Positions 35,030 to 44,685 of a stretch of 64,000 nt of DNA are shown one piece after another; the stretch's first letter is position 1; each line of letters opens with the position of its first letter. The stretch covers positions 1,228,001 through 1,292,000 of the forward strand of contig NZ_JAGIYY010000001.1 in assembly GCF_017813335.1 (NCBI RefSeq), given 5' to 3'. The notes beneath the pieces were generated by a model. That model searched no databases, was not told where the DNA came from, and saw only the letters and a list, made by a program, of their open reading frames with translations. Made by a program: the position numbers and the translations under genes. The stretch comes from Tianweitania sediminis (GTDB lineage: Bacteria > Pseudomonadota > Alphaproteobacteria > Rhizobiales > Rhizobiaceae).

Positions 35030-38022
35030 TGACGGCCGCGAATTTCCGCTTATCGGGGCAGGGGCGGCTTGGATCAGCCAGGCCGGTTGGCTTCAGCTTC
35101 GACGGCAAGGCCTACAAGGGGGTGGAAGGCGACACGCTCGCTTCCGCGCTTCTCGCCAACGGCGTGCATCTCGTTGGACGATCCTTCAAGTACCACCGAC
35201 CGCGCGGCTTCCTTTCCGCCGGGCCGGAAGAACCCAACGCGCTGGTAGGCATCCATCGCGATGCGGCGCGCCGTGCGCCCAACGTGCGGGCGACGGTCCA
35301 GGAGCTTTATGACGGGCTGACCGCGGTTTCGCAGAACCGCTGGCCTTCGCTGGAGCGCGACGTCGGCGCGGTGAACGACCTTGCCTCGCCGTTCTTTTCC
35401 GCAGGATTTTACTACAAGACCTTCATGTGGCCGAAGGACGCCTGGGCGCGGCTTTATGAGCCGCGCATCCGCGAGGCGGCCGGTCTTGGCGTCGCGCCTC
35501 ATCTGCCGGACCCGGATACTTATGCGCAGCGGTTCGCCCATTGCGACGTTCTGGTTGTCGGCGGTGGTGCGGCAGGGTTGGCGGCCGCTCTCGCGGCGGC
35601 TGAATCCGGCCAGCGCGTCATCCTTTGCGATGAACAGCCAGAACTTGGCGGCGCGCTGCATTTCGAAAACGGTGCCGTGATCGACGGTCAAGATGGGTGG
35701 GCGTGGTCGCAATCCGCCGCCGCTGCATTGCGCGCCCGCGACAATGTCCGTGTGCTGACCCGCACCACCGCCTTCGGCTATTATGCGCAGAACATGGTCG
35801 GTCTCGTAGAACGCATCACCGACCACCTTGCAGATCCCGAACCGACGGCTCCTCGCGAGCGCCTGTGGCAGGTCCGCGCCAAGAAGGTGATCCTCGCCAC
35901 CGGCGCGATCGAGCGGCACATGGTGTTTGCCGACAACGATCGACCCGGCATCATGCTGGCTTCCGCGGCACGCACTTATCTCAACCATTTCGGCGTCGCG
36001 GTCGGCCGCGAAATCGGTGTCTTCACAGCCAATGACTCGGCGTATCCGGCTGCAATCGACCTCAAGAAGGCCGGGATCAATATCGCGGCCATCGTGGACC
36101 TTCGCGACAATCCATCGGGGCCCCTCGTTGAAGAAGCGCGTTCGCTCGGCATCGAGATCAACCACGGTCGCACGGTGGTTCGGACCGGTGGTCGGTTGCG
36201 GGTGACGTCGATGACGATCCAGCCGAAAACCGGTGGCACGGAGCGCACGATCCCCATCGATGCGCTCCTGATGTCGTCGGGCTGGACCCCTTCCGTGCAT
36301 CTCTTTTCGCAGTCGCGGGGCAGGGTTGCCTATGATGAGGCGAGCCGCCGCTTCTTGCCTGGCACCTATGCGCAGGATTGCGCCTCGGTTGGCGCCTGCA
36401 ACGGAGCGGAAGGTCTCGCCGCAACGCTGGCAGAGGGCTATGCCGCCGGAGAAAAGGCGCTGAAAGAGCTCGGCTTTACCGCCAAGGCAAGCCGCGCCAA
36501 GGTCGAGAAGGCCGAAACCTGGGGCGGCGGCATGCTGGGCGCGGTGCCGGGTGCCGGGCCCGAGAAGATCGTCAAAGCCTTTGTGGATTTCCAGAACGAC
36601 GTGACGGCCAAGGACATTCGCCTGGCGGTGCGCGAAGGCATGCGCTCCATCGAGCATGTGAAGCGCTTCACCACCAACGGCATGGCGACGGACCAGGGCA
36701 AGACGTCGAACATGCACGGGCTCGCCATTGCCGCGGAAGTGCTCGACAAGCCGATCCCTGAGATCGGCCTCACCACCTTCCGTGCGCCGTATACGCCCGT
36801 CACCTTTGGCGCGATCGTCAATCATGCGAAGGGCGAACTGTTCGATCCGACGCGCCGCACGCCCTTCCACGGGTGGGAAGAAGCGCAGGGCGCCGTGTTC
36901 GAGGATGTCGGGCAATGGAAGCGTGCCTGGTATTACCCGCGCAAGGGCGAGGACATGCACGCGGCCGTGAACCGCGAGTGCAAGACGGTGCGCACGTCGG
37001 CCGGCATGTTCGACGCGTCCACGCTCGGCAAGATCGAGGTGGTAGGTCCGGACGCGGCCAAGTTCATGGAACTCCTTTACACCAATCCCTGGGCGAAGCT
37101 CGAGGCGGGCCGCTGCCGCTACGGCATCATGCTGCGCGAAGACGGCTTCATCTATGATGACGGCGTCGTCGGACGGCTGTCGGACGATCGCTTTCATGTG
37201 ACCACCACCACCGGCGGTGCGCCGCGCGTGATGCACCACATGGAAGATTATCTTCAGACCGAGTTCCCCCATCTCGATGTTTGGCTGACCTCGATCACCG
37301 AACAATGGGCGGTGATCGCAGTGCAGGGCCCGAAAAGCCGCGAGATTATTGAGCCGCTCGTGGAAGGGATCGACATTTCAGACGCGGCGATGCCGCACAT
37401 GTCGGTGCGCGAAGGGACAATCTGTGGCGTGCCGACGCGGCTGTTCCGCATGTCGTTCACCGGCGAGCGCGGCTTCGAAATCAACGTGCCGGCCGATCAT
37501 GGCCGCGCGGTGTGGGAGGCCGTTTGGGAAGAAGCGCGCAAGCATGGAGCCTGCCCCTATGGCACCGAGGCCATGCACGTGTTGCGCGCCGAAAAAGGCT
37601 ACATCATCGTTGGCCAGGATACGGACGGCACCGTCACTCCGGGTGATGCCGGCCTCGACTGGGCCGTGGGCAAGAAGAAAACCGATTTCGTCGGCATCCG
37701 CGGCTTGAAGCGGCCAGACCTCGTTGCCCCCGGACGCCGCCAGCTCGTTGGCCTGAAGACCGTCGATCCCAAGGTCGTGCTGGAGGAAGGGGCCCAGATC
37801 GTCGCCGATCCCAAGCAGCCGATCCCGATGAAGATGATCGGGTTCGTGACTTCCAGCTATTGGTCGGAAAACTGCGGCCGATCGATCGCGCTCGGGCTTG
37901 TGGAAGGCGGTTTCGAGCGGATGGGTGAAACGCTTTACGTCCCGATGGCAGACACGACGATCGCTGTCGAGGTTTGCGGCCAAGTGTTCTTCGACGAGAA
38001 AGGGGAGCGGCTCCATGGCTGA
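35029..38022 (+). CDS. soxA: Sarcosine oxidase subunit alpha
   Basis: The 997-residue protein starts at the ATG at 35029. Its N-terminal domain (LGSARPVGFSFDGKAYKGVE) is ferredoxin-fold-like. A dinucleotide domain reads VLVVGGGAAGLAAALAAAES at about residues 173-192, followed by a second nucleotide-binding half. From about residue 600 there is a GcvT-type folate domain: FHGWEEAQGAVFEDVGQWKR, GEDMHAAVNRECKTVRTSAG and SFTGERGFEINVPADHGRAV. It binds NAD and tetrahydrofolate, turning the one-carbon unit into methylene-THF. The last 8 bases overlap soxG. Confidence 0.95.
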   Translation: MTAANFRLSGQGRLGSARPVGFSFDGKAYKGVEGDTLASALLANGVHLVGRSFKYHRPRGFLSAGPEEPNALVGIHRDAARRAPNVRATVQELYDGLTAVSQNRWPSLERDVGAVNDLASPFFSAGFYYKTFMWPKDAWARLYEPRIREAAGLGVAPHLPDPDTYAQRFAHCDVLVVGGGAAGLAAALAAAESGQRVILCDEQPELGGALHFENGAVIDGQDGWAWSQSAAAALRARDNVRVLTRTTAFGYYAQNMVGLVERITDHLADPEPTAPRERLWQVRAKKVILATGAIERHMVFADNDRPGIMLASAARTYLNHFGVAVGREIGVFTANDSAYPAAIDLKKAGINIAAIVDLRDNPSGPLVEEARSLGIEINHGRTVVRTGGRLRVTSMTIQPKTGGTERTIPIDALLMSSGWTPSVHLFSQSRGRVAYDEASRRFLPGTYAQDCASVGACNGAEGLAATLAEGYAAGEKALKELGFTAKASRAKVEKAETWGGGMLGAVPGAGPEKIVKAFVDFQNDVTAKDIRLAVREGMRSIEHVKRFTTNGMATDQGKTSNMHGLAIAAEVLDKPIPEIGLTTFRAPYTPVTFGAIVNHAKGELFDPTRRTPFHGWEEAQGAVFEDVGQWKRAWYYPRKGEDMHAAVNRECKTVRTSAGMFDASTLGKIEVVGPDAAKFMELLYTNPWAKLEAGRCRYGIMLREDGFIYDDGVVGRLSDDRFHVTTTTGGAPRVMHHMEDYLQTEFPHLDVWLTSITEQWAVIAVQGPKSREIIEPLVEGIDISDAAMPHMSVREGTICGVPTRLFRMSFTGERGFEINVPADHGRAVWEAVWEEARKHGACPYGTEAMHVLRAEKGYIIVGQDTDGTVTPGDAGLDWAVGKKKTDFVGIRGLKRPDLVAPGRRQLVGLKTVDPKVVLEEGAQIVADPKQPIPMKMIGFVTSSYWSENCGRSIALGLVEGGFERMGETLYVPMADTTIAVEVCGQVFFDEKGERLHG

Positions 38023-38566
38023 GGCAGCAACAACCGCAGCCCGGCGCGGCATGCTTGATCACCGGAGCGACGTCATAAACGGCGTGAGCCTTGTGCCGGC
38101 GGCGCCCGCGTACCGTATGTCTTTGCGGGCGCGGCCGGATGATTTGGTGGCGCTGGGGGAACGGCTCGGTCTCGCTTTGCCGACGCGACCCAAGACGTCA
38201 GCATCCGCTGGCGAGCGCCACGCCCTTTGGCTTGGGCCGGACGAGTGGCTGGTGCTTGATCTTGGCGGACGCGATCCGATGCAGGACCTGGCCGGTTTGC
38301 AGGTTCTTCACTCCGCCGTCGACGTTTCGCATCGAAACACGGCAGTTCTCGTAACAGGCGAAAAGGCCGCGGACGTGATCAACGCCGGCTGCCCGCAGGA
38401 TCTCTCTTTGCAAGCGTTTCCGGTGGGCGCTTGTTCACGAACCGTGCTCGGCAAGATCGAGATCGTGCTTTTGCGCACCGGAGAAGACGCGTTTCGTGTG
38501 GAATGCTGGCGTTCCTTTGCCGAATACGCCTTTTCCTACCTCGCGGATGCCGCCCGCGGGGTTTGA
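38015..38566 (+). CDS. soxG: Sarcosine oxidase subunit gamma
   Basis: The 183-residue protein from ATG 38015 reads LPTRPKTSASAGERHALWLG, PDEWLVLDLGG, VLHSAVDVSHRNTAVLVTGE, then CSRTVLGKIEIVLLRTGEDA and FRVECWRSFAEYAFSYL, as in SoxG/GcvT-like subunits. It completes the soxBDAG operon. The start overlaps soxA by 8 bases, so coupling is likely. Confidence 0.93.
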   Translation: MAEAATTAARRGMLDHRSDVINGVSLVPAAPAYRMSLRARPDDLVALGERLGLALPTRPKTSASAGERHALWLGPDEWLVLDLGGRDPMQDLAGLQVLHSAVDVSHRNTAVLVTGEKAADVINAGCPQDLSLQAFPVGACSRTVLGKIEIVLLRTGEDAFRVECWRSFAEYAFSYLADAARGV

Positions 38567-38581
38567 GCTCTTTCCGTGCTG

Positions 38582-39358
38582 TCAGATGGCGGTGATGCCG
38601 CCATCTGCGGTAATGGCCTGACCGGTCATGAAGCTGTTCTTTGGGTCGGCCGCGAACAGGAAGACTTCAACGACCTCGTCCACCTCTGCGAGCCGCTTCA
38701 TCGGCACGCCGCGGGTCAGTTCAGCCGCCGCGGCCTCCGGTCCGGACAAGGACATGTTGAGGAAATCGAGCGCCATCTTCGTTCGCGCAAAGGCGGGACA
38801 GACCGCATTCACGCGAATGCCCTTGGTGGCATATTCGGCCGCCGCTGAGCGGGTGAGCCCCACCACGCCGTGCTTGGCCGCCGAGTAAACCGACAGCCGC
38901 GGCGCGCCCGCCACGCCTGCAACCGAAGCCACGTTGACGATCGCGCCACCTTTTCCGGTCGCACGGAACTGGCGCTCCATTTGCGGGATCTGGCGCGACA
39001 GGGCGAAAAAGACGCCCAGCAGGTCGATTTCGAGGATGCGGCGGGCTTCATCGGCCGGGACGTTCGGAAGCTTGACGTAGCTTTGCGCGATGCCGGCATT
39101 GTTGAGCGCAACATCCAGGCGTCCGAAGCGGTGGACGGCCAGCGCGACAAGATCCTTGGACAGGCTTTCCTGACTTACGTCGCCGGCGAGCGTCGCAATC
39201 TCTGCGTCCACCCCAGCAGCAAACGCTTCCAGCGCTTCCCTGTTCACGTCGGACAGGACCAGCCGCGCCCCTTCAGCGGCGAAGCGCTCGGCTGCGCGCC
39301 GACCAAAGCCCCCGGTCGCGCCGGTGATCAGAACGGTCAGGCCATCAAAGCGCTTCAT
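38582..39358 (-). CDS. SDR family short-chain dehydrogenase/reductase
   Basis: The 258-residue protein starts at the ATG at 39356-39358 with GAAGGAAG upstream. Classical SDR motifs: cofactor loop TGATGGFGRRAAERF at residues 12-26, LNNAGIAQSY near 86, catalytic Ser in VNVASVAGVAG and YSAAKHG (Tyr-x3-Lys) near 157-163, and NAVCPAFART. The Asp after the second strand (LSDVNRE) suggests NAD(H). It lies 34 bases after a MaoC hydratase gene; together they could act in fatty or hydroxyacyl metabolism. The substrate is unknown. A hairpin overlaps the last codons. Confidence 0.88.
   Translation of the reverse strand: MKRFDGLTVLITGATGGFGRRAAERFAAEGARLVLSDVNREALEAFAAGVDAEIATLAGDVSQESLSKDLVALAVHRFGRLDVALNNAGIAQSYVKLPNVPADEARRILEIDLLGVFFALSRQIPQMERQFRATGKGGAIVNVASVAGVAGAPRLSVYSAAKHGVVGLTRSAAAEYATKGIRVNAVCPAFARTKMALDFLNMSLSGPEAAAAELTRGVPMKRLAEVDEVVEVFLFAADPKNSFMTGQAITADGGITAI
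38583..38607. terminator. Hairpin at the convergent ends of soxG and the SDR gene
   Basis: CAGATGGCGG-TGATG-CCGCCATCTG is a perfect 10-base stem beginning within the SDR stop codon. No T run follows on either strand, so termination would be inefficient or the role is transcript protection. Confidence 0.4.
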
Positions 39359-39392
39359 GATCGTCTTCCTTCTCGTATACTAGCTGGCCGCA

Positions 39393-39875
39393 TCAGCCGT
39401 TGTTGGATCGGTCCGGCATGGCGAGCGTCAACCAGTAGGCGGTGAGGGCCGGCTTGATGCTGCCTTCCAGTTCGATCGTCACGTCATAGGCAATTTCGAC
39501 AATTCCGGACGGGCGCACCTTCAGCTTGTCCAGAAGGAAGCGGCCGCGGATGCGCTGGCCGGTTTTCACCGGGGTCATGAAGCGCACCTTATCGAAGCCG
39601 AAGTTCACGCCCGATGCCGTACCCTCAAGCACGGGCACGGCCTCGAAGGTCAGGGCCGAAAGCATTGAAAGGGTCAGGAAGCCGTGTGCAATCGTGCCGC
39701 CAAACGGCGTTTCGCGTGCGGCTCGCTCAGGATCGACGTGAATGAACTGATGATCGTCGGTGGCATCGGCGAAGCCGTCGATCATGGTCTGGGTCACCGC
39801 CCGCCATTCCGAAAGGCCGACTTCCCGGCCGACAAGCTTCTGCGCTTCGTCCAGCGAAATGGTTTTGAACTGCAC
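39393..39875 (-). CDS. MaoC family (R)-specific enoyl hydratase-like protein
   Basis: Called from GTG 39873-39875 (VQFKTISLDEAQKLVGREVG), 160 residues, with GGGAG upstream. The hot-dog fold hydratase motif is DDHQFIHVDPERA at about residues 42-54, with the catalytic Asp and His, then GGTIAHGFLTLSMLSAL. VNFGFDKVRFMTPVKTGQRI is typical of MaoC/NodN proteins. It would hydrate enoyl-CoA or a related thioester. It precedes the SDR gene in an apparent two-gene operon. Confidence 0.88.
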   Translation of the reverse strand: MQFKTISLDEAQKLVGREVGLSEWRAVTQTMIDGFADATDDHQFIHVDPERAARETPFGGTIAHGFLTLSMLSALTFEAVPVLEGTASGVNFGFDKVRFMTPVKTGQRIRGRFLLDKLKVRPSGIVEIAYDVTIELEGSIKPALTAYWLTLAMPDRSNNG

Positions 39876-39950
39876 GCGCTGAACGCTCCCTGCGAGGCTA
39901 GAACCGTCCTTGCGACACCGGCCTGGAAGCGTCAAGTCCGCCTGTTACGT

Positions 39951-42900
39951 TCATTCGGCCGGTGCGGGCGGCGGCGTATGTGCTGCCGCAAGTTCACGTT
40001 CAAGCCGATTGGCTTCCTCAACGTTCGGCGTGACGAAGCGGCCAAGCAAAAGATAAGCGACCGGGGTGATGAAAAGCGTCGCAAGAGTTGAAAGCCCAAG
40101 TCCGCCAACCATGACCCAGCCAAGCGCGATGCGGGCTTCGGCGCCGGCACCCGACGCCAGCACCAGCGGCACGCCGCCGACGATGGTACAAAGCATCGTC
40201 ATCGTCACCGGGCGCAGCCGGATGTTGGCTGCTTCTTCGATCGCTTCGCGCAGGGGCAAGCCGCGGTCTCGCAACTGGTTGGCGAATTCAACGATCAGGA
40301 TGCCGTTCTTGGCCATGATCCCGACAAGCAGAACGAGACCGATCTGGCTGTAAACGTTGAGGCTCGTTCCGGTGAGCAGCATGGCGAACACCGCACAAGC
40401 TAGGCCTAGGGGGACAGTGAGCATGATGATGATGGCGCTCACGAAGCTCTCGAACTGCGCGGCAAGCACCAAAAGCACGATCACGAGGGCAAAGCCGAAG
40501 ATCGTCAGCATGCCCCCGGATGTTTCATTCAGCGTCGCTGCTTCGGCCAGCGGCACGATGCGGCTGCCGGGCGGCATGTGTTCAGCCGCGATTTGCCCGG
40601 CGCGCTGGAAAGCTTCACCAAGGGCAAGGTCGGGCGTCAAGGCGGAGGTGATCGCCACAGCGCGCATCTGTTGTTCGCGGGCAAGCGACGGCGGCACCGC
40701 CCTTTCTTCCAGGCGGGCTATCGTCGACATCGGCACGTAGCGACCGTCGGATGCGCGCAAGAAGATGTTTTCGAGATCCGTCGGGTCATTCACCGGATTG
40801 GTGGTGGAAACGAGCTTCACGTCGAAAGCCCGATCTTCGATGAAAACCGAGCCGATGTTCCGGCCATCGAGCATTGCCTGCATGGCGGCGGAAAGCCCGC
40901 TGATCGGGATACCGAGATCCGACGCGCGGTCGCGGTCAATCGTGACAAACAACTGAGGCTGGGTGGATTCCACGCTCAAGCGCGGGGTCTGGAAGCCAGG
41001 CTCGTTTTCCAGATCGCGAACGGTGGCTTCAGCCGCTTTGGTAAGTTCGGCGTAGCTGGTGCCGACGATCGCGAATTGCAGGCCGCTGCCCGCACCACGA
41101 ATGCCTAGGCTGTTTGGCTGGAAGGCGAATGCGCGCACACCATAAACGTCGCGGATGCGGCTTTGAATATCATCGAGGATCGCCTGCTGCGAACGCTCGC
41201 GCTGATCCCAGGGTGCCAGCGACATGACCATGAAGCCGCTGTTGAAGTTTCCTCCACTGCCCGCAATGGCATAGATCGACCGCACCTCGCCATTGTCCCG
41301 CAGCGGCTGAACCCGAGTTTCGATATCACGCATGCGCGCGGCCATATATTCGAGGCTGACGCCTTGCGGCGCTTGCACACGAACGAAGGCTTGCGAGCGG
41401 TCCTCTGATGGCGTCAGTTCCGAGCGAATGGTGCCGAACATGGCGGCGGCCGCGCCGGCAAAGATCAGGGAAACGACGATGGCGACGAGTGGCGCATTCA
41501 GCGCCGCGTGGAGAATGCGGCGGTAGATGCCGGCAAGCCCGCCGCCGATCCTGCCAAGGATGCCGGTATGTTCGTGCTCAGTGTAGCTGCCGAGCATGCG
41601 CGATGCCAGCATAGGGCAAAGCGACAGTGCCACGCCCGCGGACAGGATCACCGACAGGGCCAGAACGAAACCGAACTCGCGGAACAAGCCGCCGGTCTGG
41701 CCGGGCAAGAACGACAAAGGCACGAAAACCGCGATCAGCGTCGCGGTTGTGGCGACCACGGCGAAAAACACTTCCTGCGTGCCAAGAACGGCTGCGGCGC
41801 GTGGGCCGAGCCCCATGTTGCGGCGACGCACGATGTTTTCGAGCACGACGATCGCGTCATCCACCACAAGGCCTGTTGCCAGGACCAGCGCCAGCAGCGT
41901 CAGGATGTTGAGCGAAAAGCCGGCCAGGTAGATGCCGGCGATCGTGCCCACCAGCGCAACCGGAAGCGCGACGGCCGGGATGATGGTGGCGCGAAAATCC
42001 ATCAGAAAGAGGAAGATGATCAGCAACACGACGCTGACGGAGATCGCCAGCGCAATCTCGACTTCGTGGATCGCGCCTTCCACGAATGTGGCATCATCGC
42101 TGGTGATGAAGATTTCCATGCCTTCCGGCAGGGTTTGCTTCAGCTCTTCCACGGCAGCCGTCACGCCGGCCGAGATGTCCAGCGTGTTGGACTGCGCCTG
42201 CCGGATGATGCCGAGGCCCACGCCGGTGCGGCCATTGGCACGCAGCTGGGTTTGACCGAGGTCCGGTCCGAGCGTCACTTGCGCGACATCGCCCAGCCTG
42301 GTGCGGTTGTTGAGGATGACTCCTTCGAAGGCTTCGGGCGTGGACAAGGCAGCGGTGGCACGCACGATCAGGTTCTGGTTGTTGCTCGACAAAGCGCCTG
42401 CTGGCGCATCGAAGGCCATCGAACTTAAGGCGCCCGTAATGTCGGCAACGGTCAGTCCCGCGCTCGCGAGCTTTGCCTGGTCAACATCAATACGGAAGAT
42501 CTTGTCGCGATCGCCGTAAACGGGAACGTCCGCCACACCTTCCACCGACGCCAGCGCGTCGACGACCTGATCCTCCACCAGAACCGTCAGGTCTTCCACC
42601 GACAGAGTGTCGGATGTGACGGCAAGCCGGATGACCGCATCGGAATTGGCATCCGCCTTCACGATGCGCGGCGTTTCGATGTCTTCGCCGTCGGGCAGCT
42701 GGTTCTGGATGCGGCCCACCGCGTCGCGCATGTCGGATGCGGCGACATCGAGATCGACGCCGTCGTTGAATTCAACCGTGACGCGGCTGCGTCCATAGGA
42801 CGAACTCGAGGAAATCGACTTCACGCCGGCAACACGCGAAATGCCGCCTTCCACGATGGCGGTAATCTCACGATCAACCGTTTCTGCCGCAGCACCCGAA

Positions 42901-43118
42901 TAATCAGTCGTGACGGTGATCACAGGGCGATCGACGTCCGGGAGTTCGCGTACGTCGATGCCAAAAAAGGCAGCCAGTCCGGCAACGACGATCAGCACGT
43001 TGATGACGAATGCGAGCACCGGGCGGCGGACGAAGATCGCGGTGGAGCCGGTTTCCTGCTTCGGGGCCGCTGTCGCCTCAGGCAGGTCAGCATCATGGCC
43101 AGGAGTTGGCGCCGTCAT
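39951..43118 (-). CDS. RND efflux inner-membrane transporter (AcrB/MexB-like)
   Basis: The 1055-residue protein starts at the ATG at 43116-43118. It has the AcrB/HAE architecture: helix 1 (FVRRPVLAFVINVLIVVAGL), a first periplasmic domain, helices 2-6 with the proton-relay Asp pair in GLVVDDAIVVLENIVRRRNM, then the second half with SEDRSQAFVRVQAPQGVSLE and the closing helices (GLVLLVGIMAKNGILIVEFA). It pumps compounds outward using the proton gradient with the adaptor protein encoded just upstream, 4-base overlap. No outer-membrane channel gene is in the window. The substrate is unknown; the FVRVQAP text suggests a divergent HAE1 clade. Confidence 0.93.
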   Translation of the reverse strand: MTAPTPGHDADLPEATAAPKQETGSTAIFVRRPVLAFVINVLIVVAGLAAFFGIDVRELPDVDRPVITVTTDYSGAAAETVDREITAIVEGGISRVAGVKSISSSSSYGRSRVTVEFNDGVDLDVAASDMRDAVGRIQNQLPDGEDIETPRIVKADANSDAVIRLAVTSDTLSVEDLTVLVEDQVVDALASVEGVADVPVYGDRDKIFRIDVDQAKLASAGLTVADITGALSSMAFDAPAGALSSNNQNLIVRATAALSTPEAFEGVILNNRTRLGDVAQVTLGPDLGQTQLRANGRTGVGLGIIRQAQSNTLDISAGVTAAVEELKQTLPEGMEIFITSDDATFVEGAIHEVEIALAISVSVVLLIIFLFLMDFRATIIPAVALPVALVGTIAGIYLAGFSLNILTLLALVLATGLVVDDAIVVLENIVRRRNMGLGPRAAAVLGTQEVFFAVVATTATLIAVFVPLSFLPGQTGGLFREFGFVLALSVILSAGVALSLCPMLASRMLGSYTEHEHTGILGRIGGGLAGIYRRILHAALNAPLVAIVVSLIFAGAAAAMFGTIRSELTPSEDRSQAFVRVQAPQGVSLEYMAARMRDIETRVQPLRDNGEVRSIYAIAGSGGNFNSGFMVMSLAPWDQRERSQQAILDDIQSRIRDVYGVRAFAFQPNSLGIRGAGSGLQFAIVGTSYAELTKAAEATVRDLENEPGFQTPRLSVESTQPQLFVTIDRDRASDLGIPISGLSAAMQAMLDGRNIGSVFIEDRAFDVKLVSTTNPVNDPTDLENIFLRASDGRYVPMSTIARLEERAVPPSLAREQQMRAVAITSALTPDLALGEAFQRAGQIAAEHMPPGSRIVPLAEAATLNETSGGMLTIFGFALVIVLLVLAAQFESFVSAIIIMLTVPLGLACAVFAMLLTGTSLNVYSQIGLVLLVGIMAKNGILIVEFANQLRDRGLPLREAIEEAANIRLRPVTMTMLCTIVGGVPLVLASGAGAEARIALGWVMVGGLGLSTLATLFITPVAYLLLGRFVTPNVEEANRLERELAAAHTPPPAPAE

Positions 43119-44299
43119 TGCGCGCTGCCCTGCACGTCGGTGGTAGCAACCGGCTGGGGTTGCGGTGCATTGGCGATGCGAACCGCCGCACCCTCGCGCA
43201 AGGAATGAACGCCTTCCGTCACCACCTGCCGGCCGTCTGGGATGTCGGCTTCGACAAGAACGGAGTCTGTGTTGCGCTGAACGATCCTGACCGGCATCCG
43301 CTCGGCCTTTCCGTCGTTCACCAGCCACACGAAAGAGCCTTCCGTGCTCCATTGGATCGCAAGCGGGTTCACGGAAGGATAGGTGTCGCCCGGAAAGCCC
43401 ATCTGCACCTGAAAGGACATGCCAGCACGTAGTGTGTCATTCGAATTGTCGACCTGTGCCTGAACCCGAAGGGTCCGGCTTGCCGCATCGAGGCGATTGT
43501 CGAGCGCGCTGACTTCACCAGTGAAAGTCTGACCAGGCCGTGCAACGGAGGTGGCGCTGATCGGCGCACCGACCTCGATCGCGTTGGCGAACCGCTCCGG
43601 AGCCCAGAAATCAATCACCAGTTCGGATCTGTCGTCCAGCGTGACGATCTGGGTCTGGGACGTGACGTAATCCCCGACCTCCACGGGCAAGATTCCGACA
43701 ACGCCGTTGATGGGCGCGACAATGGAGCGCCGCTCCAGCGTCAGTTCTGCCTGAGCGAGTTCCAACCGCGCATTCTCGACCGCGAGCTTGGCTTCCGTCT
43801 GCGCCACCGCGGTGACGGTTCTGCTGTTCAAAAGCGCGGTGGTGCGATCAAGCGCCGCTTGGGCGTTTTCAAGCGCGATGCGGGCCCGGTCGACCGCGAT
43901 CCGTTCCACATCGGCGTCCAGATTGGCGATGACGTCGCCAGCCGTTATCCGGTCGCCTGAGCGAACCCGCACCTCGACGATGCGGCCGGACACAAACGGC
44001 ATCACCGCGACAGAGCGAAGCGCTTCGCCCGTGCCGATGGCGCTCAAGCGGTCGTTGATCGTGCCTCGCGTCGCGGGATAAGCCACAACCGCTGCGGCTC
44101 GGTCTCCCGAGCCTCCACCTCGGTTGTTGGGTCGTCCGGCTTCTGCGTTGTCGCTAGTCGGCGCGATTGCGGCGAAGGCCGGAAGCTCCAATCCCCATCG
44201 TGCGAGCGTTTCGCGCGACCCCGGCGCGAAGCCGATCCAAAGCAGCACGCCGCCAAACAGCACGAGCAGGCAAAGGACCAGTTGCTTCCAGACCGCCAT
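43115..44299 (-). CDS. RND efflux periplasmic adaptor subunit
   Basis: The 394-residue protein starts at the ATG at 44297-44299. A single N-terminal membrane anchor (WKQLVLCLLVLFGGVLLWIG) and a long linker precede the adaptor domains. The biotinyl/lipoyl-like half reads SIVAPINGVVGILPVEVGDY. A coiled hairpin lies at about residues 130-180 (ALENAQAALDRTTALLNSRT; ENARLELAQAELTLERRS), followed by a beta-barrel with ASRTLRVQAQVDNSNDTLRA and the membrane-proximal domain. It couples the RND pump to an outer-membrane channel. Confidence 0.92.
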   Translation of the reverse strand: MAVWKQLVLCLLVLFGGVLLWIGFAPGSRETLARWGLELPAFAAIAPTSDNAEAGRPNNRGGGSGDRAAAVVAYPATRGTINDRLSAIGTGEALRSVAVMPFVSGRIVEVRVRSGDRITAGDVIANLDADVERIAVDRARIALENAQAALDRTTALLNSRTVTAVAQTEAKLAVENARLELAQAELTLERRSIVAPINGVVGILPVEVGDYVTSQTQIVTLDDRSELVIDFWAPERFANAIEVGAPISATSVARPGQTFTGEVSALDNRLDAASRTLRVQAQVDNSNDTLRAGMSFQVQMGFPGDTYPSVNPLAIQWSTEGSFVWLVNDGKAERMPVRIVQRNTDSVLVEADIPDGRQVVTEGVHSLREGAAVRIANAPQPQPVATTDVQGSAQ

Positions 44300-44685
44300 A
44301 CGTAACTCCAGAAATCGTCGGGGACAGCTTCAAACGACGGAACGCAGCCGAACTGACCGCACGCCACGAGCCCGGCTGTCACCTTGCCACGAGACAACCG
44401 CCCCTAAAGTTAAATCTCAGCAATGTTTTGACAGAGCGGCTGACGCCTTCGTGAACAAAGCAGCTTCAACTTAGCGGAAGTTCCACCGGTAATCGAAGCG
44501 TCTCTTAAAGAAAAAGGTTCTGTCCAATCGTCGCGGCGGCGTGGCCCAGCCGTTTTGGGGCTATCGAAGCAGTGGCAGAAGGCATTTTCGCTGGAGAACG
44601 CTTCCAAAGCATGACAGCTTGAAGGGAACAGCGCGCCGCCAACAAACGGCGCGCTTTCGCGTGATCAACCAGAACAGGTGGAAGA
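44300..44685. other. Divergent intergenic region between RND and glutamine-synthetase-like genes
   Basis: No gene is seen in these 386 bases. A TTGACA at 44428-44433 has no good -10 at 17 bases (GTGAAC). An RNA hairpin is described at 44630-44655. A GGAAC at 44626-44630 lacks an EcfG -10. Confidence 0.45.
44630..44655 (+). promoter_or_regulatory. Leader hairpin upstream of the glutamine-synthetase-like gene
   Basis: AGCGCGCCG and CGGCGCGCT form a perfect 9-base GC stem with an 8-base loop, followed by TTTCGCG. It lies 31-56 bases before the ATG at 44686. It may be an attenuator or mRNA stabiliser. Confidence 0.45.

Noticed and set aside
44626-44630. GGAAC upstream of the glutamine-synthetase-like gene as an EcfG promoter
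   Set aside because: No GTT or TT at the required spacing; the segment is part of a hairpin.
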